A program made the translations under genes and the position numbers. Below are positions 7,883 to 15,215 of a stretch of DNA of 29,234 nucleotides, piece by piece. The notes under the pieces were generated by a model. It made no database searches. It was not told the DNA's origin and worked only from the letters and a program-made list of their open reading frames with translations. Position 1 is the first letter of the stretch; every line of letters starts with the position of its first letter. Source of the stretch: Collinsella sp. (lineage in GTDB: Bacteria > Actinomycetota > Coriobacteriia > Coriobacteriales > Coriobacteriaceae); the NCBI GenBank assembly GCA_031294825.1, contig JAUMPM010000063.1, forward strand, positions 1 to 29,234, written 5' to 3'.

Positions 7883-10243
7883 CTAAGCCAACCCCAGCAA
7901 TATGCCCGCCGAATGCACGACAAACGCCACGATCCAGGCGACCGTCACTTGAAACGCGAACACGGCAACGGCGTAGCGCGCGCCTAGCTCGCTCTTGACG
8001 GCGCCGATTGCCGCCACGCAGGGCGGGTACAGCAGCGTAAAGACCAGGAACACATAGGCAGTAAACGGCGAAAACATGGTCGACAGTGCCGCGGGCGAGG
8101 TCGCGCCCAAAAGCACCGTGAGGGTCGAGATGACACTCTCCTTGGCGATAAGTCCGGTGACGAGCGCCGTGGATGCACGCCAGTCACCAAACCCAAGCGG
8201 TGCCAACGCCGGCGCAATGATGCTGCCGAGGCCCGCAAGCAGGCTTTGCGACTGATCGGCGACCACATTAAAGCGGATATCGAACGTCTGAAGGAACCAG
8301 ATGACCACGGTAGCGGCAAAGATAATGGTAAAGGCCTTGGTAATAAAATCCTTGGCTTTATCCCATGCCAGCATCACCGTCGTCTTGACGCTCGGCAGGC
8401 GGTAATTGGGAAGCTCCATGATAAACGGCACCGGGTCGCCCTTAAATGCCGTGCGGTTGAGCACCAAAGCCGCGACGCAGCCGACCACGATACCGATCAG
8501 ATAGAGCGAGACCATGGCGGGAACCGTCGCCTGCGGGAAAAACGCCCCGCACAGCAAGCCGTAAACCGGCAGCTTGGCTGAGCAGCTCATAAACGGCGTG
8601 AGCATGACCGTCATCTTGCGGTCGTGCTCGGATGGGAGCGTACGGGTCGACATGATAGCCGGCACGGTGCAGCCAAAACCGACGAGCATGGGCACAAAAC
8701 TGCGGCCCGACAGGCCAAAGCGACGCAACACCTTATCCATGACAAAGGCCACGCGCGCCATGTATCCGGAGTCTTCCAGAATGGAGAGGAACAAAAAGAG
8801 CACGACGATAATCGGCAGGAAGGTCAGCACACTGCCCACGCCCGTAAGCACGCCGTCGACAGCCAGCGAGCGCACCACGTCGTTGGTACCGAACGCCTTG
8901 AGGCCCGCATCGGCCGAGGCGATGATGGCAGCGATACCGTCCTCCATGAGTCCCTGCAACGCCGCGCCGATCACGCCAAACGTCAGCCAAAAGACGAGGC
9001 CCATGATCACCAGAAACGCCGGAATGGCTGTGTAACGACCTGTCAGGATGCGGTCAATCTTGACGGAGCGCACGTGCTCGCGGCTCTCGTGCGGCTTGAC
9101 GACGCAACGCCCGCACACGTCGCCGATAAAGCTAAAACGCATATCGGCCAGCGCAGATAGGCGGTCGGTGCCGGCCTCGCCCTCCATCTGGGTGATGATG
9201 TGCTCGATAGCGTCGAGCTCATTGCGATCCAGGTGAAGCGCCTCGGTTACCAGCTCATCGCCCTCGACCAGCTTGGTCGCCGCAAAGCGCACCGGGATGT
9301 GCGCCATCACGGCATGGTCCTCGATCAGGTTAGCAATACCGTGGATGCAGCGATGCAGCGCACCGCCGTCCGGACCGTCGGGCGCGCAAAAGTCCAGGCG
9401 ACCAGGGCGCTCGCGGAACCGCGCCACGTGCAGGGCGTGGTCCACCAGCTCGCCGATGCCCTCGTTGCGGGCAGCGCTAATGGGGACAACGGGCACGCCC
9501 AACAGGCTCTCGAGCAAGTTGACGTCTACGGCGCCGCCGTTGGCGGTCACCTCGTCCATCATGTTGAGCGCGATGACCATAGGACGGTCAAGCTCCATGA
9601 GCTGCAGTGTCAGGTACAGGTTACGCTCGATGTTGGTGGCGTCAATGATGTCGATGATGGCGTCCGGACGCTCGTCGAGGATGAACTGACGGCTCACGAC
9701 CTCCTCGCCTGTGTACGGCGACAGGGAGTAAATGCCGGGCAGGTCGGTAACGCTCGCCTCGGGATGGTTACGGATGGTGCCATCTTTGCGGTCGACCGTC
9801 ACGCCGGGAAAGTTACCGACGTGCTGGTTGGAGCCCGTCAGCTGGTTGAATAACGTGGTCTTGCCGCAGTTTTGGTTGCCGGCGAGGGCAAAGTGCAGCG
9901 GCGCGCCCTCTGGCACGGCCGTCTTTGCCGCACGGGGCGAATACGCCCCCTCGCCCAGGGCCGGATGCTCCGTCGTGCCGATTGCGGCGTTAGCGCGCGG
10001 ACCCGTATCGGTGTCGTGAATACCCACGAGCTCGATGCGAGCGGCATCGTCCTTGCGCAGTGTCAACTCGTAGCCACGCAGGCGGATCTCGAGCGGATCG
10101 CCCATGGGGGCGTACTTCATCATGGTGACTTCGTTGCCCGGCGTTAGACCCATGTCCAAAATATGCTGTCGGAGTGCCTGATCGTCCGATGCCACCGATG
10201 CGACAACGGCGTCCTTTCCAATCTCGAGTGTATCGAGCTTCAC
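7883..10243 (-). CDS. feoB: Ferrous iron transporter, FeoA-FeoB fusion
   Basis: Inner-membrane Fe(II) uptake protein of 786 residues. Residues 1-75 form a FeoA-like SH3 domain (HILDMGLTPGNEVTMMKYAPMGDPLEIRLRG shows the family pattern). After a linker comes the FeoB G domain with P-loop GNQNCGKTT (122-130), switch region VGNFPGVTVD, DLPG and NMMD, then the gate and core membrane domains with VGFGCTVPAIMSTRT and MSCSAKLPVYG. A longer reading frame adds 40 residues upstream, but they match nothing in the family. A strong GGAGG lies 9 bases before the GTG at 10243, so that start is chosen. FeoA is usually a separate gene; here it is fused. No FeoC is seen. Confidence 0.95.
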   Translation of the reverse strand: MKLDTLEIGKDAVVASVASDDQALRQHILDMGLTPGNEVTMMKYAPMGDPLEIRLRGYELTLRKDDAARIELVGIHDTDTGPRANAAIGTTEHPALGEGAYSPRAAKTAVPEGAPLHFALAGNQNCGKTTLFNQLTGSNQHVGNFPGVTVDRKDGTIRNHPEASVTDLPGIYSLSPYTGEEVVSRQFILDERPDAIIDIIDATNIERNLYLTLQLMELDRPMVIALNMMDEVTANGGAVDVNLLESLLGVPVVPISAARNEGIGELVDHALHVARFRERPGRLDFCAPDGPDGGALHRCIHGIANLIEDHAVMAHIPVRFAATKLVEGDELVTEALHLDRNELDAIEHIITQMEGEAGTDRLSALADMRFSFIGDVCGRCVVKPHESREHVRSVKIDRILTGRYTAIPAFLVIMGLVFWLTFGVIGAALQGLMEDGIAAIIASADAGLKAFGTNDVVRSLAVDGVLTGVGSVLTFLPIIVVLFLFLSILEDSGYMARVAFVMDKVLRRFGLSGRSFVPMLVGFGCTVPAIMSTRTLPSEHDRKMTVMLTPFMSCSAKLPVYGLLCGAFFPQATVPAMVSLYLIGIVVGCVAALVLNRTAFKGDPVPFIMELPNYRLPSVKTTVMLAWDKAKDFITKAFTIIFAATVVIWFLQTFDIRFNVVADQSQSLLAGLGSIIAPALAPLGFGDWRASTALVTGLIAKESVISTLTVLLGATSPAALSTMFSPFTAYVFLVFTLLYPPCVAAIGAVKSELGARYAVAVFAFQVTVAWIVAFVVHSAGILLGLA

Positions 10244-10363
10244 GTCCGTGTTCCTCCCCCGACGCCCACAGGGCGTTGTATTTATGTTCACCAAGGCTAA
10301 CCGTTTGCCATGGCCAACCAATTTTAACCATGCATGATAGCGCGAACATGCAACGATGTTCAA
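10244..10363 (-). promoter_or_regulatory. feoB leader with hairpin and DtxR-like half-site
   Basis: ACGCCC (10262-10267) and GGGCGT (10271-10276) form a 6-bp hairpin just upstream of the Shine-Dalgarno. Further upstream GGTTAGCCT (minus strand, 10294-10302) equals one half of the DtxR/IdeR iron box, but the other half is poorly matched. Iron-dependent repression is plausible for feoB, yet this site is weak evidence. No clear -35/-10 pair was found. Confidence 0.3.
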
Positions 10364-10407
10364 TCAGCAAATTGGCGCAATGGGGACAGGCAGGAGAGTT
10401 CAGGGCC

Positions 10408-10604
10408 ATAGTTTCCCGATGAGGCCTCTCGGGGAAACTACATCCCAGAATTCCGGCTCGAAACGGGATATGGTTTCCCAAACAGGCCTCTTACGGAAAA
10501 TGCATCCCGGAATCCCCGCTCGAAACGGGACGCGCTTTCCCAGTCGAGGGGGACTATGGGAAACTGCGTCCCACCTTGAAAGGCAAAACTGGGGCGCAGT
10601 TTCC
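10408..10604. repeat. BIME-like array: seven alternating copies of a 17-bp motif
   Basis: A motif close to TGGGAAACTGCGTCCCA recurs at about 10408, 10431, 10464, 10494, 10525, 10557 and 10588, each copy in the opposite orientation to the one before and about 30 bases apart. As a result 10409-10469 and 10470-10530 are direct 61-bp repeats identical at 49 positions by my count. The short reading frames across it are by-products of the repeat. It fills the gap between the feoB leader and the hydrolase and resembles the alternating REP arrays (BIMEs) of other bacteria. Confidence 0.8.
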
Positions 10605-10626
10605 GGGCGGGGCATCAAAAACGAAG

Positions 10627-10689
10627 TTGCGGTGGAATAGTTCCTGGATGGGCTGGTTGATGCCCCAGATCGGAACTATTTCACCGCAA
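10627..10689. repeat. Dispersed palindromic element, copy 2
   Basis: TTGCGGTGGAATAGTTCC (10627-10644) pairs with 10672-10689 with one mismatch. The core is the same as the element at 6484-6550 while the loop sequence differs. On the minus strand the stem is followed by CTTCGTTTTT, so it can terminate the hydrolase gene ending at 10719. Confidence 0.75.
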
Positions 10690-10718
10690 GTTATTGAAGG
10701 GCTGGGATGCCCGTCCTC

Positions 10719-11618
10719 TTACAGATGGCGCTCCAGGAAGCGGAAGGCTAGGCGGATCCAGGGGCGGACCGCCACCTGCTTGTCCTCGTTGTCGACCGCG
10801 GTGTTGGCGTTGCCGAGCGAAAGGCCGTGACCACCTTGGTCAAAGACGTGCATCTCGCAAGGGACGCCCTCCTCTGCCATGCGTTGGGCAAACGGATAGA
10901 CCTGCGCGATCGGCGCCGTTTTGTCGTCGGACACGCCCCACACAAAGGTCGGCGGCATCTGACGCGAAACATGCGTGGTGGGGCAGATGTCGGCCAGATG
11001 CTCGTCAGTTGCCTCGCCGCCCGTCACCATCGACAGGTAGTCGTTGAGCAGATCGCGCCCCGTCTTGCCGCCCGTCTTGGGCACACGCAAGTCAATGCGC
11101 GGATCGCGCGTCTGCATGTCGCGCACATAGGCAAAGTCGAGCAATGGATAACCCAGCACCACGGCATCGGGACGAATGTCGTCCGGACGTGCCCCGGCAA
11201 GTGCCGCGAAGGGGCCGGTCTTCCACTGCGTTGCCAGCGAGGCGCAGATCATGCCGCCCGCCGAGAATCCCACGACGCACACGCGCTTAGGATCGACATG
11301 CCACTCGTCGGCGTTGGCGCGCACCGTGGCGACCATCTTGGCAAGATCTGCCTGGGGGTGCGGAAAGCTCACGTCACCCGTAGAACTCGTGACATAGTTG
11401 AGCACAAAGGCCTGGTAACCGTGATCCAAAAACGCAAACGCCACAGGATCCTGCTCATGCGGAGCGATATGCGTAAACGCACCTCCGCCACAGATAATCA
11501 CGGCAGGGCGGCGGCCATTCGGTTTATCGGGCAGCGGCTCGGCACCCAAATACGTAAATGTCGCCGGATATTCCTCGGTCGGCTCCTCGCCCCACAGCGC
11601 ATGGTTCTCGACAATCAT
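10719..11618 (-). CDS. Alpha/beta hydrolase, acetyl-esterase (BD-FAE) type
   Basis: Cytosolic serine hydrolase of 299 residues. The oxyanion-hole region is VIICGGGAFTHIAPHE, the nucleophile elbow is GFSAGG, and the C-terminal FDQGGHGLSLG supplies the catalytic His; the acid is probably the Asp in WGVSDDKTAP. This arrangement matches the carboxylesterase families that remove acetyl or feruloyl groups from plant polysaccharide fragments. A longer frame would add 69 residues, but GGGAG lies 6 bases before the ATG at 11618 and the family starts there. No signal peptide is present. Single-gene unit; the substrate is inferred only at family level. Confidence 0.88.
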   Translation of the reverse strand: MIVENHALWGEEPTEEYPATFTYLGAEPLPDKPNGRRPAVIICGGGAFTHIAPHEQDPVAFAFLDHGYQAFVLNYVTSSTGDVSFPHPQADLAKMVATVRANADEWHVDPKRVCVVGFSAGGMICASLATQWKTGPFAALAGARPDDIRPDAVVLGYPLLDFAYVRDMQTRDPRIDLRVPKTGGKTGRDLLNDYLSMVTGGEATDEHLADICPTTHVSRQMPPTFVWGVSDDKTAPIAQVYPFAQRMAEEGVPCEMHVFDQGGHGLSLGNANTAVDNEDKQVAVRPWIRLAFRFLERHL

Positions 11619-11744
11619 ATGTGCTCCCTTCGCGCAAATTATGCGCCCTTGTTTTTCGCCTTCAAGCGTACCCCACTTGAACCCGTGGCGCAGAAACACT
11701 CCGGCAATAAGTTTCCCTTCAACTGATATATCACATAATCCCAG

Positions 11745-11773
11745 TTCAGAGGTATCGTTGAGCAGCGTAGAAT
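11745..11773 (+). promoter_or_regulatory. Candidate PTS EIIA promoter
   Basis: TTCAGA (11745-11750) and TAGAAT (11768-11773) are 17 bases apart, giving a predicted start near 11781 and a leader of about 80 bases. The -10 matches the consensus at five of six bases and the -35 at four of six. Confidence 0.4.
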
Positions 11774-11802
11774 AGGGGCGTTGACCAAGCCGCGAAACAC
11801 AT

Positions 11803-11816
11803 GTGAAACGTTTCCG
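11803..11816. promoter_or_regulatory. Candidate LacI/CcpA-type operator before EIIA
   Basis: GAAACGTTTC (11805-11814) is a perfect palindrome centred on CG, in the context TGTGAAACGTTTCCGG. Central-CG palindromes of this kind are typical of LacI-family and catabolite-response sites. It lies downstream of the predicted promoter, in a position suited to roadblock repression of the sugar PTS gene. No regulator gene is adjacent. Confidence 0.4.
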
Positions 11817-11861
11817 GCAAACCAAACGCGCGATATGCGCCTATTTAAGTTGGAGGCAACT

Positions 11862-12425
11862 ATGGGTCTGCTCGATTCGCTTAAGTCCACCTTCACCTCG
11901 ACCGGCGAGGCGTCCGTTCCGCCCGCAGCAAGCTTCGCTACCCGCGAAGGCGTCATCTACGCCCCCGTCAACGGCGTGCTCGTCAACCTGGACGAGGTTC
12001 CCGACGAGACGATCGCCTCGGGCATGCTTGGCCAGGGCTATGGCATCGAGCCCATTACCGGCACCATCTATGCGCCCGCCAACGGCCGCATCGGCGCCAC
12101 CACTGTCACCAACCACTCCATTGGCATGATCACCGAGGACGGTCTTCGCGTGTTCATCCATGTTGGCCTGGGTACCGTGGAAATGAACGGCAAGGGTTTT
12201 GCCCGCTTTGTCGAGATGGGCGATGTGGTCAAGGCAGGCCAGCCGCTCATCAGCTTCGACCGCGAGGCCATTAAGGCCGCTGGTCACGAGGACATCGTGA
12301 CCGTCATCGTCTCCGAGCTCGACCGTCTTAAGAGCATCGACCATGTCGGCGAGTCCGGAACGCTTATCGGCGGCAACCCGCTCGTCAAGCTTGGCGACCC
12401 GCTGCTGGTTGCCAAGACCAAGTAG
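11862..12425 (+). CDS. crr: PTS glucose-type EIIA component
   Basis: Soluble phosphocarrier of the glucose PTS, passing phosphate from HPr to an EIIB domain. The 187-residue protein has the EIIA-Glc barrel pattern: VIYAPVNGVLVNLDEVPDE, MLGQGYGIEP, IYAPANGRIG, then NHSIGMIT (H85) and VFIHVGLGTVEMNG with the phosphorylated histidine H100, and a GHEDIVTVIV segment. Codons upstream of 11862 in the same frame do not resemble the family, and GGAGG lies 5 bases before this ATG. It is freestanding, with no EIIBC partner in the window, so it may serve several permeases and act in regulation. A terminator follows. Confidence 0.92.
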   Translation: MGLLDSLKSTFTSTGEASVPPAASFATREGVIYAPVNGVLVNLDEVPDETIASGMLGQGYGIEPITGTIYAPANGRIGATTVTNHSIGMITEDGLRVFIHVGLGTVEMNGKGFARFVEMGDVVKAGQPLISFDREAIKAAGHEDIVTVIVSELDRLKSIDHVGESGTLIGGNPLVKLGDPLLVAKTK

Positions 12426-12462
12426 CCAGGCCCCGCGCCACACAGCCAAAAGGCACCTCGTC

Positions 12463-12500
12463 AAGCGCCCACGACCATTAGGCCGCGGGCGCTTTTCGTT
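12463..12500 (+). terminator. EIIA terminator
   Basis: AAGCGCCC (12463-12470) pairs with GGGCGCTT (12487-12494), followed by TTTTCGTTT. It is a GC-rich stem with a 16-nt loop, 38 bases after the stop. Confidence 0.75.
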
Positions 12501-12606
12501 TGAAAAACCATCCCGCCAATGCCTTATCTGTATAGCCCAAATGAGCCGAGCTGCTAGAATATCGAATTGTATGGATAACTATCATTCAACCGTTATGGGA
12601 GGATAC

Positions 12607-14010
12607 GTGAACCGCACCAAAATCGCGCAGCTCTATGCCGATGCCGAGTCGCTCGGCGGCCAGACCGTCACCGTCGCCGGCTGGGTCAAGTCCGTCCGCG
12701 ACATGAAGAACTTTGGCTTTGTTACGCTCAACGACGGCAGCTGCTTCCGCGACCTGCAGGTCGTCATGAACCGCGAGGCACTCGACAACTACGACGAGAT
12801 CGCCCATCAAAACGTCTCGGCCGCACTCATTTGCACCGGCACCGTCAAGCTGACCCCCGATGCGCCCCAGCCCTTCGAGCTTTCTGCCACCTCCATCGAG
12901 GTCGAGGGCACGAGCGCCCCGGATTACCCGCTGCAGAAGAAGCGCGCAACCGTCGAGTTCCTGCGCACCCAGCAGCACCTGCGCCCGCGCACCAACCTGT
13001 TCCGCGCCGTGTTCCGCATCCGCTCTGTCGCGGCTGCCGCCATCCACCGCTTCTTCCAGGAGCAGGGCTTTGTCTACGTCAACACCCCCATCATCACCAC
13101 GAGTGACTGCGAGGGCGCCGGCGAGATGTTCCGCGTGACCACGCTCGACCCCAAAAATCCGCCCCTCACCGAGTCCGGCGAGGTCGACTGGAGCCAGGAC
13201 TTCTTTGGCAAGCATGCGAGCCTCACCGTGTCCGGCCAGCTCAATGCCGAGAACTTTGCCATGGCCTTTGGTGACGTGTACACCTTTGGCCCCACCTTCC
13301 GTGCCGAGAACTCCAACACCACGCGCCACGCCGCCGAGTTTTGGATGATCGAGCCCGAGATGGCCTTCGCCGACCTCAACGACTACATGGACAACGCCGA
13401 GGCCATGCTCAAGTACGTCCTTAAGGACGTTATGGCCACCTGCCCCGACGAGCTCAACATGCTCAACAAGTTTGTGGACAAGGGTCTGCTCGAGCGCCTG
13501 GACCATGTCGCCAACTCCGACTTTGCCCGCGTTACCTACACCGAGGCCGTCGAGATCCTGGAGCAGGCAGTCGCTGCTGGCCACCAGTTTGATTACCCCG
13601 TCAGCTGGGGCATCGACCTGCAGACCGAGCACGAGCGCTTCCTGACCGAGGAGCACTTTAAGCGCCCGACCTTCGTGACCGACTACCCGGCCGAGATCAA
13701 GGCGTTCTACATGCGCATGAACGAAGACGGCAAGACCGTCGCCGCCGCCGACTGCCTGGTTCCCGGTATCGGCGAGATTATCGGCGGCTCCCAGCGCGAG
13801 GAGCGCCTGGATCTGCTCGAGGCCCGCATCAAGGACCTGGGTATGAATCCCGAGCAGTACAAGTACTACCTTGACCTGCGCCGCTACGGTTCCTGCAAGC
13901 ACGCCGGCTACGGTCTGGGCTTCGAGCGCTTGGTCATGTATCTGACCGGCGTGGGCAACATCCGCGACGTCCTGCCGCACCCGCGCACCGTGGGCAACGC
14001 CGACTTCTAA
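12607..14010 (+). CDS. asnS: Asparaginyl-tRNA synthetase
   Basis: Class IIb synthetase charging tRNA-Asn, 467 residues, the normal length. The N-terminal OB-fold anticodon-binding domain runs from about residue 15 to 110 (VTVAGWVKSVRDMKNFGFVTLNDGS). The catalytic core follows with motif 2 GPTFRAENSNTTRHAAEFWMIEPEMAF, typical of AsnRS rather than AspRS, and motif 3 GYGLGFERLVMYLTG. The open frame extends further upstream through unrelated sequence; GGGAGG lies 6 bases before the GTG at 12607, so that start is chosen. No T-box leader is visible upstream. A strong terminator follows at 14057. Confidence 0.96.
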   Translation: MNRTKIAQLYADAESLGGQTVTVAGWVKSVRDMKNFGFVTLNDGSCFRDLQVVMNREALDNYDEIAHQNVSAALICTGTVKLTPDAPQPFELSATSIEVEGTSAPDYPLQKKRATVEFLRTQQHLRPRTNLFRAVFRIRSVAAAAIHRFFQEQGFVYVNTPIITTSDCEGAGEMFRVTTLDPKNPPLTESGEVDWSQDFFGKHASLTVSGQLNAENFAMAFGDVYTFGPTFRAENSNTTRHAAEFWMIEPEMAFADLNDYMDNAEAMLKYVLKDVMATCPDELNMLNKFVDKGLLERLDHVANSDFARVTYTEAVEILEQAVAAGHQFDYPVSWGIDLQTEHERFLTEEHFKRPTFVTDYPAEIKAFYMRMNEDGKTVAAADCLVPGIGEIIGGSQREERLDLLEARIKDLGMNPEQYKYYLDLRRYGSCKHAGYGLGFERLVMYLTGVGNIRDVLPHPRTVGNADF

Positions 14011-14056
14011 TCGTCGGACGCTAGCTCGCGTCGCCACACGCCAATGCTCATCGCAT

Positions 14057-14093
14057 AAGCGTCTCTCGACATCGGTCGAGAGACGCTTTTTTT
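14057..14093 (+). terminator. asnS terminator
   Basis: A perfect 14-bp stem (14057-14070 with 14075-14088) with an ATCG loop runs into seven or more T residues. This is a textbook intrinsic terminator. Confidence 0.95.
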
Positions 14094-14152
14094 CAACAGC
14101 ATCCGTCAAGCTTTTGGCAAGTTTTTGGTCAGTTGAGCAGGGCTGTTGAAAA
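14090..14152. repeat. Spaced 11-bp inverted repeat
   Basis: TTTTCAACAGC (14090-14100) and GCTGTTGAAAA (14142-14152) are perfect inverse copies 41 bases apart, between the asnS terminator and the WYL regulator. The gap 14011-14269 holds no gene. The repeat could be an operator for the regulator or a remnant of a small palindromic element. Confidence 0.5.
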
Positions 14153-14269
14153 CTCGACCCGCCGTTTGCCGACGACTACCGACCGCCCAGAGCGCCCTGC
14201 GCCCCTGGGAAAGCCCCACGTCCTAGGCTCCATACCGTCGCCACCCAAAACGGAAAGGACGTGGGCACG

Positions 14270-15055
14270 ATGACCGAAGCCGCTGTTGAAACCTACGACA
14301 CCACGACGAGGGGCGCCGCCTCGATGGCAGCCTATCGCGCCGTTCGCATCCTGCAACTATTAAGCGAAAACACCGGCGAGGACAAGGCCATGCTTTCCGA
14401 TGAGTTGATCCGGCGCCTCGCCCATCCCGACGACCCCGCCCGCATGCCCATCTCGGCGGCGCGGCGCAGCATCTACACCGCCATCTCCGCGCTTCGCCAT
14501 GCCGGATACGAAATTGAGTACAAGCGCGGCGTGGGCTACAAACTTCTTACCCGTCCGCTCACCGACGAAGAGATCATCCGGCTCCACGGTATGGTCATGC
14601 GCAACCGCTCCACGCCTATCGCTATCCGCAAGAGCATGGCGCAGCACTTAGTTGCCATGGCGAGTGCCGACGTTCGCGGCTACCTCGATACACCCGAACC
14701 CGTTCCGAGCGCAGGCAGCAAGGCTACCAAGGCAACACGCACGCCCATCAAGCGCATCGACACGTGCGAGCTCGTCGAGCAGGCCATCGACCACGGAACC
14801 ACGGTGAGTTTTGATATTTCGAGCGTCACGACGCGTGGCGAAACCGAAGCAGCACGGATGACACTCCGTCCCTTTGCCATCAAGCAACGAGACGGCATCT
14901 CTTATTTGCTGGGAACGGTCTATGACGCCCGAGGCGCCGATGACACGTTGCGTACCGTAGAGATTGGCCGAATGAGAAACGTCACCACACGTCTCCTCGA
15001 CGGCAAGAAGCTCTTCGCCGCCCTAGACGAGGACGACGCCTCCTCCGCCGCATAA
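14270..15055 (+). CDS. WYL-domain transcriptional regulator
   Basis: Predicted cytosolic DNA-binding regulator of 261 residues. Residues about 20-95 look like a winged helix: AAYRAVRILQLLSEN, ISAARRSIYTAISALRHAGYEIEYKRGVGYKLL. The C-terminal part carries the WYL-like strand set TLRPFAIKQRDGISYLLGTVYDARGADDTLRTVEIGRMRNV, where the usual W-Y-L trio is altered to I-S-Y-L-L. WYL proteins sense nucleotides or other ligands and often regulate defence or stress genes. A GTG 9 bases upstream is in frame, but AGGA spacing favours the ATG at 14270. No defence genes are adjacent, so the target is unknown; the ABC importer downstream is the nearest candidate. Confidence 0.8.
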   Translation: MTEAAVETYDTTTRGAASMAAYRAVRILQLLSENTGEDKAMLSDELIRRLAHPDDPARMPISAARRSIYTAISALRHAGYEIEYKRGVGYKLLTRPLTDEEIIRLHGMVMRNRSTPIAIRKSMAQHLVAMASADVRGYLDTPEPVPSAGSKATKATRTPIKRIDTCELVEQAIDHGTTVSFDISSVTTRGETEAARMTLRPFAIKQRDGISYLLGTVYDARGADDTLRTVEIGRMRNVTTRLLDGKKLFAALDEDDASSAA

Positions 15056-15124
15056 GACCCTCCGCCGCCCATTCGACTACCCGTACCGCCCATCCGATTC
15101 TGTATTAAAAAACCCGCCAGGCTG

Positions 15125-15155
15125 TTGTAAAAATGGACATCAGCGCTACTATAGT
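15125..15155 (+). promoter_or_regulatory. ABC importer operon promoter
   Basis: TTGTAA (15125-15130) is followed after 16 bases by TACTAT (15147-15152), or after 19 by TATAGT (15150-15155). The predicted start lies about 55 bases upstream of the lipoprotein gene. Confidence 0.45.
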
Positions 15156-15161
15156 TCCACT

Positions 15162-15180
15162 TGCACTTTGTCCCAGTGCA
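15162..15180 (+). promoter_or_regulatory. Leader hairpin or operator before the ABC importer
   Basis: TGCACT (15162-15167) and AGTGCA (15175-15180) form an inverted repeat with a 7-nt spacer right after the promoter. A second spaced pair, TAAAAATGG (15128-15136) and CCATTTTTA (15191-15199), encloses it. Either could be a repressor site or an RNA structure. No T-box features were recognised. Confidence 0.4.
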
Positions 15181-15215
15181 GTGTTTCCAGCCATTTTTAT
15201 ACTGGGGGTAATGAT

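Noticed and set aside
10408..10604. Possible CRISPR array
   Set aside because: Repeats alternate in orientation, are imperfect and have no unique spacers; no cas genes are in the window.
10356..10640. Short open frames on both strands across the repeat array
   Set aside because: They translate the repeats themselves, lack ribosome binding sites and overlap one another.
12586..14109. 507-codon open frame opposite asnS
   Set aside because: Antisense shadow of asnS; no family resemblance and no ribosome binding site.
15056..15215. T-box riboswitch before the TrpX-like gene
   Set aside because: No T-box consensus or specifier-loop structure was recognisable, and the leader after the promoter is too short.
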